A stretch of 9,052 nt of DNA from an uncultured Lachnospiraceae bacterium (lineage in GTDB: Bacteria > Bacillota_A > Clostridia > Lachnospirales > Lachnospiraceae): positions 1 through 9,052 of the forward strand of contig CAMWMM010000173.1 of NCBI GenBank assembly GCA_947175285.1, given 5' to 3'. Below are positions 1-6,958 of this stretch, in pieces (positions within the stretch are counted from its first letter, which is position 1; each line of letters opens with the position of its first letter). Both the position numbers and the translations under genes were made by a program. The notes under the pieces were generated by a model. It searched no databases. It was not told where the DNA came from and saw only the letters and a program-made list of their open reading frames with translations.

Positions 1-1
1 G

Positions 2-568
2 GGGAACAAGAAGCTCGGAACATCAAAAAATATCGACAGTAATTGGATGCATAGGGCCTATTGGCGATTTGGGGCGTCCATATTAGTGGCATTTATAGGA
101 GATGCGCTGTTAGGCTTCGGATTTTTGTCACTGGTGAACCAGATACAGCCTGTAAACACAAAACTGGCGGCAGTGGTGGCAGTTTGCGGATATGTAAGTG
201 TGATTGCGGGATTTTTTATTCATACGGTGCTTTGTATTCAGCCTATAATCTATAAGAAAATTATTGAGACAGATAACTTTAAGCTGGCTGATGATACTCT
301 GGAGGCGTATTATAAAGCTGTTATGCCGCCGTTTCTTATCGGATATGGATTTATGCTCGTGGCAACGGTATGTGTGGTTGCAACAATATTAATGGGGTGC
401 CTTGCAGTTCCAAAATGGTTCGTGTTGTTAAATCCTTTTGTATTCCTGTTTGTGGGTGTGGGGCTTAGAAAGCTGAATCCGGATCGCTTCAATGATCTTC
501 CGGGGATTATTATGCCCAGTCTCGGTATGGGGATGTTTGGGGTAATTGGGATTGTAAGTTTACTGTAG
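2..568 (+). CDS. Polytopic membrane protein of unknown function, 5' end outside window
   Basis: The reading frame is open from base 2, so the gene very probably begins left of the window. The first internal ATG, at 47, has no Shine-Dalgarno sequence before it, and the codons upstream of it read as ordinary protein. From that Met to the TAG at 566-568 there are 173 residues. Five hydrophobic stretches are visible, at about residues 9-30, 39-63, 92-119, 125-141 and 152-172 counted from the Met, with a charged loop at 70-90. The last segments contain LLNPFVF and NDLPGIIMPSLG. The pattern recalls small uncharacterised Firmicutes membrane families such as DUF6796, but I cannot confirm this. It is followed by a 96-base gap and a separate regulator gene, so a shared function is not implied. 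Confidence 0.7.
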   Translation, partial: GNKKLGTSKNIDSNWMHRAYWRFGASILVAFIGDALLGFGFLSLVNQIQPVNTKLAAVVAVCGYVSVIAGFFIHTVLCIQPIIYKKIIETDNFKLADDTLEAYYKAVMPPFLIGYGFMLVATVCVVATILMGCLAVPKWFVLLNPFVFLFVGVGLRKLNPDRFNDLPGIIMPSLGMGMFGVIGIVSLL

Positions 569-651
569 TGGACGGGATGTTGTGATTAGTTTATCCCGAT
601 GCCCGCCTGTTTGCTGGTAGGGCTGCTTGTGATGATATTTTAGTTTGAGAT

Positions 652-657
652 AGGAGG
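652..657 (+). promoter_or_regulatory. Ribosome binding site that fixes a GTG start
   Basis: AGGAGG lies 7 bases before the GTG at 665. No ATG in the frame is similarly placed, so the regulator gene is assigned a GTG start. Confidence 0.8.
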
Positions 658-664
658 TATAACT

Positions 665-1630
665 GTGGAGAGTGTACTGAAAAGGTCATCATTTCATGAT
701 ATTTATTTTCATGATGGAAAAGATAATTCATCTTCTGTGGTTCGTGAGGAAACAGAATCAGGAGAGGGTGAAATGGTTTGTTTTGACGTTGCCCCCGGTA
801 TTCAAATCACATATAATGACCTTAATATGGGGAGCTGTTATCGTCCTATTATTCCGGAACACGATTTTCTTCAAATAGACCATTGTTTAGAAGGGTGCTA
901 TGAATGCGAATCAGCAGACGGTACAGTTACTTTTTTGGGAGAAGGCGATTTATCAGTTGGAAGTTTGCATAAAGGAAAACAATCAATCATTGGTTCCAAC
1001 ATTCCATTAAAAAAATATAAAGGGATTACTGTATTATTTGAGATGGAAAAAGCACAAAAAGTAATATCTGAAAATTTTGGGCAGGCAGACATTAATCTGG
1101 TAAAAATCAGAGATATGCTATGCAGTAATGGTACGTTGCTGCTGGTTAAATCGAAACGTGAAATAGACCATATTTTTGGAGAATTGTATTCTGTAGATAA
1201 ACGGATACAATCTCCATATTTTTGGATTAAGACGATTGAACTGCTTTTATTTTTGAGCCTTTTAGATGGAACTGCTATGCAGAAACCGCAGCATTTTTCG
1301 GAAGATATATCTAAAAGAACTCAAAAAGTATATCAATATATAATTGAAAATCCTTTTGTTATAAAAACGATTGCAGACCTGTCACAAGAATTTGGAATTG
1401 CCGAATCCAGCCTAAAAAGATGTTTCAAATCAATAGCAGGGAAATCTATTGGAACATTTATTAAGATGAAACGGATTGAAGCAGCCGCAGATATGCTGAT
1501 AACGGAACCTCACCTTAATATAGGGGAAATTGCTTATGCCGCAGGTTATGAGAATCAAAGTAAATTTTCAGCAGCATTTAAGTCTGTCATGGGAATAACA
1601 CCACAGGCTTACAGATATAAATATGCGTGA
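665..1630 (+). CDS. AraC-family transcriptional regulator, PchR/YbtA-like
   Basis: A 321-residue protein starting at GTG 665, set by the AGGAGG at 652-657. The C-terminal third carries the two helix-turn-helix motifs of the AraC/XylS family: about residues 235-259 (around IADLSQEFGIAESSLKRCF) and 285-317 (around IGEIAYAAGYENQSKFSAAF), ending with the usual GITPQAYR. The N-terminal 200 residues form a ligand-sensing region. Its segment at about 45-80 (GIQITYNDLNMG followed by HDFLQIDHCLEG) recalls regulators of the PchR/YbtA group, which respond to siderophores. That resemblance is from memory, and the ligand is inferred. The gene stops 1 base before a repeat-type operator that precedes the importer operon. 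A similar operator precedes the exporter-fold operon, so it is the obvious activator of both. No copy of the site was seen before its own gene. Confidence 0.9.
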   Translation: MESVLKRSSFHDIYFHDGKDNSSSVVREETESGEGEMVCFDVAPGIQITYNDLNMGSCYRPIIPEHDFLQIDHCLEGCYECESADGTVTFLGEGDLSVGSLHKGKQSIIGSNIPLKKYKGITVLFEMEKAQKVISENFGQADINLVKIRDMLCSNGTLLLVKSKREIDHIFGELYSVDKRIQSPYFWIKTIELLLFLSLLDGTAMQKPQHFSEDISKRTQKVYQYIIENPFVIKTIADLSQEFGIAESSLKRCFKSIAGKSIGTFIKMKRIEAAADMLITEPHLNIGEIAYAAGYENQSKFSAAFKSVMGITPQAYRYKYA

Positions 1631-1631
1631 C

Positions 1632-1659
1632 CTGATTGGAGTAAATTTTGTCTGATGGG
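1632..1659 (+). promoter_or_regulatory. Candidate AraC-type operator of the importer operon (direct repeat)
   Basis: CTGATTGG at 1632-1639 and CTGATGGG at 1652-1659 match at 7 of 8 bases and are exactly 20 bases apart, two helical turns. This is the usual geometry for two AraC-family half-sites on one face. The second half-site ends 3 bases before the -35 element, as expected for an activator that touches RNA polymerase. Related sequence sits at the same place before the second operon (6892-6920). Binding by the neighbouring regulator is inferred. Confidence 0.5.
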
Positions 1660-1662
1660 TTA

Positions 1663-1691
1663 TAGATAGTTTTAACTAACTGCGCTATAAT
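1663..1691 (+). promoter_or_regulatory. Promoter of the importer operon
   Basis: The -10 is a perfect TATAAT at 1686-1691. The -35 is TAGATA at 1663-1668 (4 of 6 to TTGACA) with a 17-base spacer. The weak -35 next to a repeat operator fits activator dependence. Predicted transcription start is about 1697-1699, giving a leader of about 105 bases. The promoter at 6924-6952 has the identical -35, spacer length and -10. Confidence 0.6.
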
Positions 1692-1721
1692 AACTTGCGT
1701 GCTAAAAGTTGGTGCGTCTTG

Positions 1722-1755
1722 AAAAAGAAGTCGCTGTACTGCGGCTCCTTTTTTT
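1722..1755 (+). terminator. Intrinsic terminator in the importer leader (possible attenuator)
   Basis: AAAAAG-A-AGTCGC (1722-1734) pairs with GCGGCT-C-CTTTTT (1741-1753) around a TGTACT loop. This gives 12 pairs including one G·U, with one A·C mismatch. The 3' arm runs into seven T residues ending at 1755. It ends 48 bases before the permease start and lies downstream of the TATAAT at 1686-1691. It therefore either ends the regulator transcript or works as an attenuator of the importer operon, or both. Confidence 0.65.
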
Positions 1756-1762
1756 GCATATG

Positions 1763-1782
1763 CGGTTAGCATAAGCTAACCG
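1763..1782 (+). repeat. Perfect 8-bp dyad before the importer ribosome binding site
   Basis: CGGTTAGC-ATAA-GCTAACCG is a perfect inverted repeat with 8-base arms and a 4-base loop. It ends 4 bases before the AAGGAG ribosome binding site at 1787-1792. It could be a leader RNA hairpin that affects translation, or a symmetric DNA operator. A related dyad at 6959-6976 sits directly before the ribosome binding site of the second operon. Confidence 0.6.
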
Positions 1783-1803
1783 AAGTAAGGAGTGATTGGA
1801 TAA

Positions 1804-2757
1804 ATGTCTGACATTAAGATTATAGGGGGCAGAATATTAAAACGTATCATAAATTTTGTTCTTGTGATATGGGGAGTTGTAACATTAAGTTTCTGTCTGC
1901 AAATATTTACGGGAACAGATCCGGCAGAAATGATTGTCAGAAAAAATTATCTCTTTGCAACCGAAGAACAGATACAGGCTGTAAGAGTAGAGCTTGGATT
2001 GGATGCTCCGTTTGGGGAACGGTATTTTGATTACATAAAGGGTATTCTGAGCGGTGATTTAGGTACTGCAATAACAAATAGGAAGCCAGTAATACAGAAC
2101 ATCATGGAAGCGCTTCCGGTTACTTGCATGATGATAATTATGGCAATGGTCTGGATTATCATATTGACGATTCTTGTTGCGGCTATCTCTGTCATAAAAA
2201 AGAATGGTATCTTTGACAATGCTGCAAGATTATTCTGCATTATCGGGATATGCGTACCGAGTTTTTGGCTGGCTCTGGTTTTATTGTCTGTCTTTGCTGT
2301 GAAAATACCGATTTTCAGCGTGATTGCAGATGGAAGCCTGAAATCACTCATATTACCCTCTGTTTCTATGGCAGTACCAATCGTATGTATTTCAACAAGG
2401 GTTCTTCGGGCATCAATACTGAATGAATTAAAAAGTGATTATGTGATATATGCAAGAGCAAGAGGTTATTCCAATACACAGATAATATTTGGGGAGGTGT
2501 TAAGAAATGCCTTGCCTGCGGCAATAACATTGTTTGCCCAATACTGTGCAGCTTTATTTGGAACTTCAGCGCTGGTGGAGAGTGTTTTTTCTATTGATGG
2601 ATTAGGAAGTTATTTAATGAAATCTTGTGAAGGAATGGATATATATGGAATATCAGGCGCAATTTTAGTGTGTGCTGTCCTGTTTGTTTTCTTCAATACA
2701 GTAGCTGATATTCTTTCAAGCATTATATGTCCTGCATATAGGAGGAACCGGATATGA
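1804..2757 (+). CDS. ABC importer permease, NikB/DppB type
   Basis: A 317-residue inner-membrane permease of the peptide/nickel (binding-protein-dependent) family. It starts at ATG 1804, with AAGGAG at 1787-1792 and an 11-base spacing. Membrane segments lie at about residues 15-35, 104-130, 142-166, 183-202, 238-262 and 283-305. The loop after the first has the family signature GILSGDLGTAI (80-90). The cytoplasmic EAA loop that docks onto the ATPase is at 212-238 (ARARGYSN, then LRNALP). The length matches NikB (about 314). It is the first gene of the importer operon and its TGA overlaps the next ATG by 4 bases. It should pair with the following permease to form the channel. The substrate cannot be read from the permease; Nik/Cnt-type metal or metallophore transport is inferred from the whole set. 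Confidence 0.92.
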   Translation: MSDIKIIGGRILKRIINFVLVIWGVVTLSFCLQIFTGTDPAEMIVRKNYLFATEEQIQAVRVELGLDAPFGERYFDYIKGILSGDLGTAITNRKPVIQNIMEALPVTCMMIIMAMVWIIILTILVAAISVIKKNGIFDNAARLFCIIGICVPSFWLALVLLSVFAVKIPIFSVIADGSLKSLILPSVSMAVPIVCISTRVLRASILNELKSDYVIYARARGYSNTQIIFGEVLRNALPAAITLFAQYCAALFGTSALVESVFSIDGLGSYLMKSCEGMDIYGISGAILVCAVLFVFFNTVADILSSIICPAYRRNRI

Positions 2758-3572
2758 AAAGGAAATGGCAAATAATAATCGGAATAATGTTGATTGCTTT
2801 CTTTGTCCTGATAGCACTTGCCGCACCTGTGCTGGCTCCAAATGATCCAAATGCAACAAATCTTGCGATGAAAAACGCAAAGCCTTCCGCAGAATATCCA
2901 TTAGGATGTGACCAAATGGGGCGTTGTGAATTGTCAAGGCTTTTATATGGAGCAAGGTATTCGTTAGGGTTGTCTATTCCCATATTGATAGCATTAGCAG
3001 TGTTTGCTTTATTTGTAGGAAGTTTTTCATGTTATAAGGGCGGAATTATAGATGAAATGGTAAGGCTGATATGTGATATATTGATGGCATTTCCTTTATT
3101 GGTTATTGCTATGGCGTTGGTTACTTCGTTTGAAAATCCGGCAGCTTGTATTATTGTAGCGATCAGTATATCCATGACAGCATGGTTTTTGAGAATGGTT
3201 CGCTCTTATGCGAAAACAGAGTGCGGCAAGGAGTATATAGAGGCAGCAAAGATTTCAGGAGCTTCCAGTATCCGCATAGTTGTTATGCACTTGGTGCCAA
3301 ATGTGCTGCCACAATTCATTGTGTATTTTACAACGGGGATTGCATCAGTTATTATTTCTATTTCTGGATTTGCTTTTTTGGGTGTAGGGTTGGTTAAAGG
3401 TACAGCAGAATGGGGAGCAATGTTAAATGAAGCCCGTAATAGTATATATTCAAATCCTAACCTGATTATTTATCCGGGAATTTGTCTGCTTGTATGTTGT
3501 GCAGGATTTAATTTGTTGGGAGAGGGATTAAGGGATTCCATTGGAAAGGAGGACAATGTAAGTGGCACTTAA
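2754..3572 (+). CDS. ABC importer permease, NikC/DppC type
   Basis: A 272-residue partner permease. ATG 2754 overlaps the previous stop (ATGA) and has AGGAGG at 2740-2745. Membrane segments lie at about residues 6-26, 70-92, 109-124, 128-148, 187-212 and 236-255. Family landmarks are present: PLGCDQMGRCELSRLLYGAR at 49-68 (normally LGTD..GRD..SR..YGAR), the EAA loop at 160-186 (EYIEAAKISGA, then VPNVLP), and FLGVGLVKGTAEWGAML at 208-224. Two Cys replace common Thr and Asp positions in the first landmark (C52, C58), which is unusual. The length is close to NikC (about 277). The last 11 bases overlap the ATPase gene, so translation of the two is probably coupled. Confidence 0.92.
   Translation: MKRKWQIIIGIMLIAFFVLIALAAPVLAPNDPNATNLAMKNAKPSAEYPLGCDQMGRCELSRLLYGARYSLGLSIPILIALAVFALFVGSFSCYKGGIIDEMVRLICDILMAFPLLVIAMALVTSFENPAACIIVAISISMTAWFLRMVRSYAKTECGKEYIEAAKISGASSIRIVVMHLVPNVLPQFIVYFTTGIASVIISISGFAFLGVGLVKGTAEWGAMLNEARNSIYSNPNLIIYPGICLLVCCAGFNLLGEGLRDSIGKEDNVSGT
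3545..3564 (+). promoter_or_regulatory. Ribosome binding site and start-stop codon pair deciding a GTG start
   Basis: AAAGGAGG (3545-3552) is 9 bases before GTG 3562. An in-frame ATG at 3556 is followed at once by TAA (ATGTAA, 3556-3561) and is only 3 bases from the Shine-Dalgarno, so it cannot start the ATPase. Confidence 0.7.
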
Positions 3573-4350
3573 TGTCGTGGACTTGAAAATATCATTGTCC
3601 TCTGGAGAAATGATTGTAGATGATGTTTCTTTTGAGGTTGATTATGGTCAGATGGTTTCACTTGTCGGAGGTTCCGGGGCAGGAAAAACAACGGTTTGCA
3701 GGGCGATTATGGGATTGTTAGGAGATAGTTATATAGTAGATGGTTCTATAAATTTTGGTGGTAGGGATTTACGGAAATTGAATAAAAGACAACTATGTGA
3801 AATTTATGGAAAAGAAATATGTTTTATTATGCAGAACCCAATGACCGCCTTTAATCCTTCTATCCGTATTGGAAAACAGTTGGAGAGGTCTTATCTGCAC
3901 CACAATCCGAAAGCTGAGAGAATAGAAACAAGAAAAAAATATGAAACAATCCTGAATGGATTAGGTTTAGATGATACGGAAAGGATTTTGAAAAATTATC
4001 CTTTTGAGTTATCAGGAGGAATGTTACAGCGGCTTATGATAGCAGTAGCCATAATTCAAGAGCCGAAACTGTTGGTAGCAGATGAAGCAACGACAGCGAT
4101 TGATGCTTGTAACAGGCTGGAATTGATGCGGCAAATGAAAAAATTTTGTGGACTTGGTATGTCCGTCCTGTTTGTAACACATGACTTGAAGGCAGCTTCC
4201 GTATCTGATCGGATTATGATAATGGATCATGGAAAGATTGTAGAAACGGGGCAGACAGATATGGTAATGAATTGTCCGCAGAATGAATTTACAAAAGAAT
4301 TGGTAAATGCCTGTGAATTAAGGAGGGGTGTGGATGATAGAACTAAATGA
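3562..4350 (+). CDS. ABC importer ATP-binding protein, NikD/DppD type
   Basis: A 262-residue cytoplasmic ATPase starting at GTG 3562. In order it has Walker A GGSGAGKT (36-43), Q-loop Gln91 in IMQNPMTAFNPS, signature LSGGMLQR (150-157), Walker B LLVADE (170-175), D-loop TAID and switch His207 (VTHD). IMQNPMTAFNP is typical of the peptide/nickel family. The protein lacks the roughly 70-residue C-terminal extension of OppD/DppD, which are about 330 residues long. Its length matches NikD and CntD, which argues for the metal/metallophore branch. It overlaps the upstream permease by 11 bases and the next ATPase by 17. It should form a heterodimer with that ATPase to drive the two permeases. Confidence 0.92.
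   Translation: MALNVVDLKISLSSGEMIVDDVSFEVDYGQMVSLVGGSGAGKTTVCRAIMGLLGDSYIVDGSINFGGRDLRKLNKRQLCEIYGKEICFIMQNPMTAFNPSIRIGKQLERSYLHHNPKAERIETRKKYETILNGLGLDDTERILKNYPFELSGGMLQRLMIAVAIIQEPKLLVADEATTAIDACNRLELMRQMKKFCGLGMSVLFVTHDLKAASVSDRIMIMDHGKIVETGQTDMVMNCPQNEFTKELVNACELRRGVDDRTK
4321..4336 (+). promoter_or_regulatory. Ribosome binding site deciding the second ATPase start
   Basis: AGGAGG (4321-4326) is only 1 base from the in-frame GTG at 4328 but 7 bases from ATG 4334. The ATG is the better start and removes two residues from the longest frame. Confidence 0.75.
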
Positions 4351-5095
4351 CATATGCTGCAAATTTAGGAAAGGAAGATTTTCAAATAAGGATTTTGTTG
4401 CAGTGGCTCCGGTTTCAATTTCATTTAAAGATGGTAGCAGATATGCGATTGTAGGAGAGTCCGGTTCGGGAAAAACAACATTGGCAAGAATGATTGCGGG
4501 ATTGCAGATTCCCTCTGATGGGAATATCTTTGTTGACGGGTGTGACATATACAGAAAGCGTAAAACGGTAAGAGGACATTACAAGACTGTGCAGTTAATT
4601 CAGCAAAATTCAGCATCAGCCCTCGATCCTAAAATGACAATAGGTAAATCCATTGAAGAACCTTTGAGTTGCTTTTTCCATATGGAACGAAACGAACGTA
4701 AAAAGAGATGCATGGAGCTACTTAGTTTGTGTAACCTTCCGACATCATATTATGCAAGATTACCTTCTGAATTATCTGGTGGGGAACAAAAAAGGGTAGC
4801 GATAGCAAGAGCTTTAGCAGTAAAACCAAAATGTCTGATTTTTGACGAAGCGACAAATGGATTTGACTTGCCACTAAGGAAGAAAATCATAGAAGAAATT
4901 GTTAATTTGCAAAAACAGTTGGGATTTACCCTTATATTTATTACACATGACATGGAACTTGCAGTAGTGATTGCAGATGAGATTCTGGTAATGAAAGAGT
5001 CTGTTTTGATGGAACAGGTTACATTTTCTGGTGACATGACAGTATTTTCTAATGAGTATAGTAAAATTTTGCTGAAAGCCAGTGGGTTGTTATAA
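4334..5095 (+). CDS. ABC importer ATP-binding protein, NikE/DppF type
   Basis: A 253-residue ATPase from ATG 4334. Motifs are Walker A GESGSGKT (41-48), Q-loop Gln91 (LIQQNSASALDP), signature LSGGEQKRVAIARAL (147-161), Walker B CLIFDE (167-172) and switch His205 (ITHD). The D-loop reads NGFD where SxLD is usual, while Walker B Glu172 is kept, so it should hydrolyse ATP. The C-terminus ends soon after the core fold, so it lacks the OppF/DppF tail and is the size of NikE/CntF. It overlaps the preceding ATPase gene by 17 bases. A 53-base gap without a clear promoter or terminator leads to the lipoprotein gene, so all five are read as one operon. Confidence 0.92.
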   Translation: MIELNDICCKFRKGRFSNKDFVAVAPVSISFKDGSRYAIVGESGSGKTTLARMIAGLQIPSDGNIFVDGCDIYRKRKTVRGHYKTVQLIQQNSASALDPKMTIGKSIEEPLSCFFHMERNERKKRCMELLSLCNLPTSYYARLPSELSGGEQKRVAIARALAVKPKCLIFDEATNGFDLPLRKKIIEEIVNLQKQLGFTLIFITHDMELAVVIADEILVMKESVLMEQVTFSGDMTVFSNEYSKILLKASGLL

Positions 5096-5148
5096 CCTGT
5101 GTCCATTTCAAAATAAGAAAAATCAATAAAAAGAAAGGAATATTTATC

Positions 5149-6816
5149 ATGAAATTAAAGCGTTTAGCAGCGGGTTTGTTGTCTGCGGTTATGGTTTTAG
5201 GACTTGCAGCCTGCAGTAGTGACAATGGAGCAAATGAAGCAAATGGAACAAATGATGCAAACGTAGTAAGTAATACTACTGAAACAGAGCAGGAGCCAGT
5301 GCATCTGAATTTAGCAGAAAGTTGGGGATTTGAATATTTTTACACGGTAATTACACCAGATGTAACCTCAAGCGGCTATGATTTGACATATTGGCTTCCC
5401 TCTTTCTATGATACTCTGGTGGAATATAATGCGAATGGAGAATTGTCCGGAGTGCTGGCAGAAAGTTGGAGTATGAGCGACGATGGCTGTACTTATACAT
5501 TTAAAGTGCGGCAGGGAATTAAGTTTTCAGATGGTTCTGATTTGACAGCAGAGGATGTGGCAAAGTCATTATTGGCAGTTCCGGTTAATCTTGGACAGTA
5601 TAATGGCGGTTATGGAAAACTCTCTACCATAATTAAAGATGCGGTTGCAGTTGATGAGTATACGGTTGAGCTTCAGTTAGAACAGCCATATTATGGTACA
5701 ATGCGTGAGTTGTGTCTTGCAAATCCCTGGGGGATTGTATCCAGCGAGCAGTTAAATGATGATCTGACAGCAAAGGATACTTTTAAGAGCGCAACTTGCG
5801 GTACAGGTCCCTATATGTATTCAGGAGATAACAATGGGCAGGTATTCAACTTTGAATATAATACAAACTATTGGGGCGAGAAACCAGATGTTGACAGCTT
5901 TTCCGTAAAGAATATTCCGGATAATGATGCAAAATTATTAGCTTTAAAAAATGGAGAGATTGATTTCTATACGGGTATCACAAAGATTTCAGCAGAAAAT
6001 TTTGAAGAAATGAATGCAACGAATGGATTTTCAGCAAAAGCGGATGGAAATGCACTGCAGACATATTATATGGGTTATAACCTGAACGATCCGATATTTG
6101 GGGATCAGGTGGTTAGGGAAGCCATTGCAGCAGCGGTTGATAAAGATGCGATTACTCAAAATATTTTTGGAGGATTGTATGAAGCGGCAGATACTTTCTT
6201 TTCAAGAAGTGTTCCGTATTGTGATGTAGACCAGAAAGTTTATGAATATGACATGGAAGCAGCCAATAAATTGTTGGATGATGCCGGGTATATAGATACT
6301 GACAATGATGGAATACGTGAGAAGAACGGAGTAAAGCTGTCAGCAGAATTTGTATATCAGACAGGTTCTGCATCAGATGATGACACAGTGGTATACATAT
6401 GTGACCAGCTAAAGCAAATCGGCATAGAATTGACACCTAGTTCCGCTGCAATGATGGATTGGTTTGCTATGGTTTCTGGTGGGCAATATGGAGTGACAAT
6501 TTTTAAAACACAGGGCGGGTATTATGACCCTACTGTTGTGTTAGGTGGTCTTGATCCAAAAACGTCAACTGATCCTATTTTATCACAAGTGTATGCATAT
6601 TTACCTGACGGACTGCTTGATGAATTAAACGCTGCAACAGAAGAAGAAAAAATACAAGAGATTTATGACACAATTTTGACTACAATGGCGGATAATTGCC
6701 TTGTGACACCATTGTATTATACACATCAGTTATCTGTATATAATAGCGGTGTTACAGACTATGAATATTCTGGCGATACGAGTTTTGCATCAGTGCAGAA
6801 CATAAAAGTAAAATAG
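5149..6816 (+). CDS. Lipoprotein substrate-binding protein, SBP_bac_5 family, NikA/CntA-like
   Basis: A 555-residue solute-binding lipoprotein from ATG 5149, with AAAGGA at 5134-5139. Residues 1-22 are a lipoprotein signal with lipobox LAAC and acylated Cys22. An Asn/Glu/Thr-rich linker at about 23-50 follows. The fold then shows family-5 landmarks: LAESWSMSDDGCTYTFKVR (103-121), GIKFSDG (123-129), GTGPY (218-222), NYWGEKP (240-246) and DTDNDGIREKNG (383-394). The run DTFFSRSVPY (348-357) followed by AANKLLDDAGY resembles NikA. Against NikA from memory, the Arg that holds the ligand carboxylate (RPF motif) aligns with Asn192, and the Ni-contacting His aligns with a Ser/Thr stretch at 471-474. 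The ligand may therefore differ from Ni-(His)2 or staphylopine. It is the last gene of the operon and is followed by a strong terminator. Confidence 0.9.
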   Translation: MKLKRLAAGLLSAVMVLGLAACSSDNGANEANGTNDANVVSNTTETEQEPVHLNLAESWGFEYFYTVITPDVTSSGYDLTYWLPSFYDTLVEYNANGELSGVLAESWSMSDDGCTYTFKVRQGIKFSDGSDLTAEDVAKSLLAVPVNLGQYNGGYGKLSTIIKDAVAVDEYTVELQLEQPYYGTMRELCLANPWGIVSSEQLNDDLTAKDTFKSATCGTGPYMYSGDNNGQVFNFEYNTNYWGEKPDVDSFSVKNIPDNDAKLLALKNGEIDFYTGITKISAENFEEMNATNGFSAKADGNALQTYYMGYNLNDPIFGDQVVREAIAAAVDKDAITQNIFGGLYEAADTFFSRSVPYCDVDQKVYEYDMEAANKLLDDAGYIDTDNDGIREKNGVKLSAEFVYQTGSASDDDTVVYICDQLKQIGIELTPSSAAMMDWFAMVSGGQYGVTIFKTQGGYYDPTVVLGGLDPKTSTDPILSQVYAYLPDGLLDELNAATEEEKIQEIYDTILTTMADNCLVTPLYYTHQLSVYNSGVTDYEYSGDTSFASVQNIKVK

Positions 6817-6841
6817 TGCAAAGTGTTGTATTTTAAAGGAC

Positions 6842-6872
6842 AGGCGGTAATGGCAAAAAATCATTACCGCCT
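6842..6872 (+). terminator. Terminator of the importer operon
   Basis: GGCGGTAATG (6843-6852) and CATTACCGCC (6862-6871) form a perfect 10-bp stem, extended to 11 by A6842-T6872, around a 9-base A-rich loop. TTTATT follows. It lies 25 bases after the lipoprotein stop, so the exporter-fold gene needs its own promoter. Confidence 0.85.
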
Positions 6873-6891
6873 TTATTAAAAATATGATGAA

Positions 6892-6920
6892 CTTATTGGA
6901 GCAAACATATGCCTATTAAG
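6892..6920 (+). promoter_or_regulatory. Candidate operator shared with the importer operon
   Basis: CTTATTGGAGCAAAC at 6892-6906 matches CTGATTGGAGTAAAT at 1632-1646 in 12 of 15 bases. The following TGCCTATTAAGT matches TGTCTGATGGGT before the first operon more weakly. The second half-site is poorer here, about 20-21 bases after the first. It directly abuts the -35 element, as at the first operon, so regulation by the same AraC-family protein is likely. Confidence 0.5.
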
Positions 6921-6923
6921 TCA

Positions 6924-6952
6924 TAGATAAAAAGAATGTTTACTTATATAAT
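6924..6952 (+). promoter_or_regulatory. Promoter of the exporter-fold operon
   Basis: TAGATA at 6924-6929, 17-base spacer, TATAAT at 6947-6952. This is the same pair of hexamers and the same spacing as at 1663-1691, and CA/TA plus TAGATA also agree just upstream. Predicted start is about 6959, giving a short leader of roughly 37 bases. Confidence 0.6.
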
Positions 6953-6958
6953 GATATA

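Noticed and set aside
573..598. CGGGAT ... ATCCCG inverted repeat after the first gene, as a terminator
   Set aside because: Only 6 pairs with a 14-base loop and no T-run after it; the gap 569-664 otherwise shows only the ribosome binding site.
611..639. TTGCTG-17-GATATT as a promoter for the regulator gene
   Set aside because: Only 3 of 6 and 4 of 6 matches; too weak in AT-rich sequence, so no promoter is called.
1709..1774. Short leader frame starting TTG/GTG and running through the terminator to TAA
   Set aside because: No convincing ribosome binding site and only alternative start codons; a 21-codon frame here is likely by chance.
2031..2351. 106-codon frame on the minus strand
   Set aside because: Mirror of membrane segments in the permease gene; hydrophobic reading on the opposite strand is expected there.
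4750..5106. 118-codon frame on the minus strand
   Set aside because: It lies antisense inside a clear ATPase gene whose Walker and signature motifs define the coding frame; no ribosome binding site or recognisable domain.
5096..5148. Separate promoter for the lipoprotein gene
   Set aside because: The 53-base gap is A-rich but shows no -35/-10 pair, so the gene is kept in the upstream operon.
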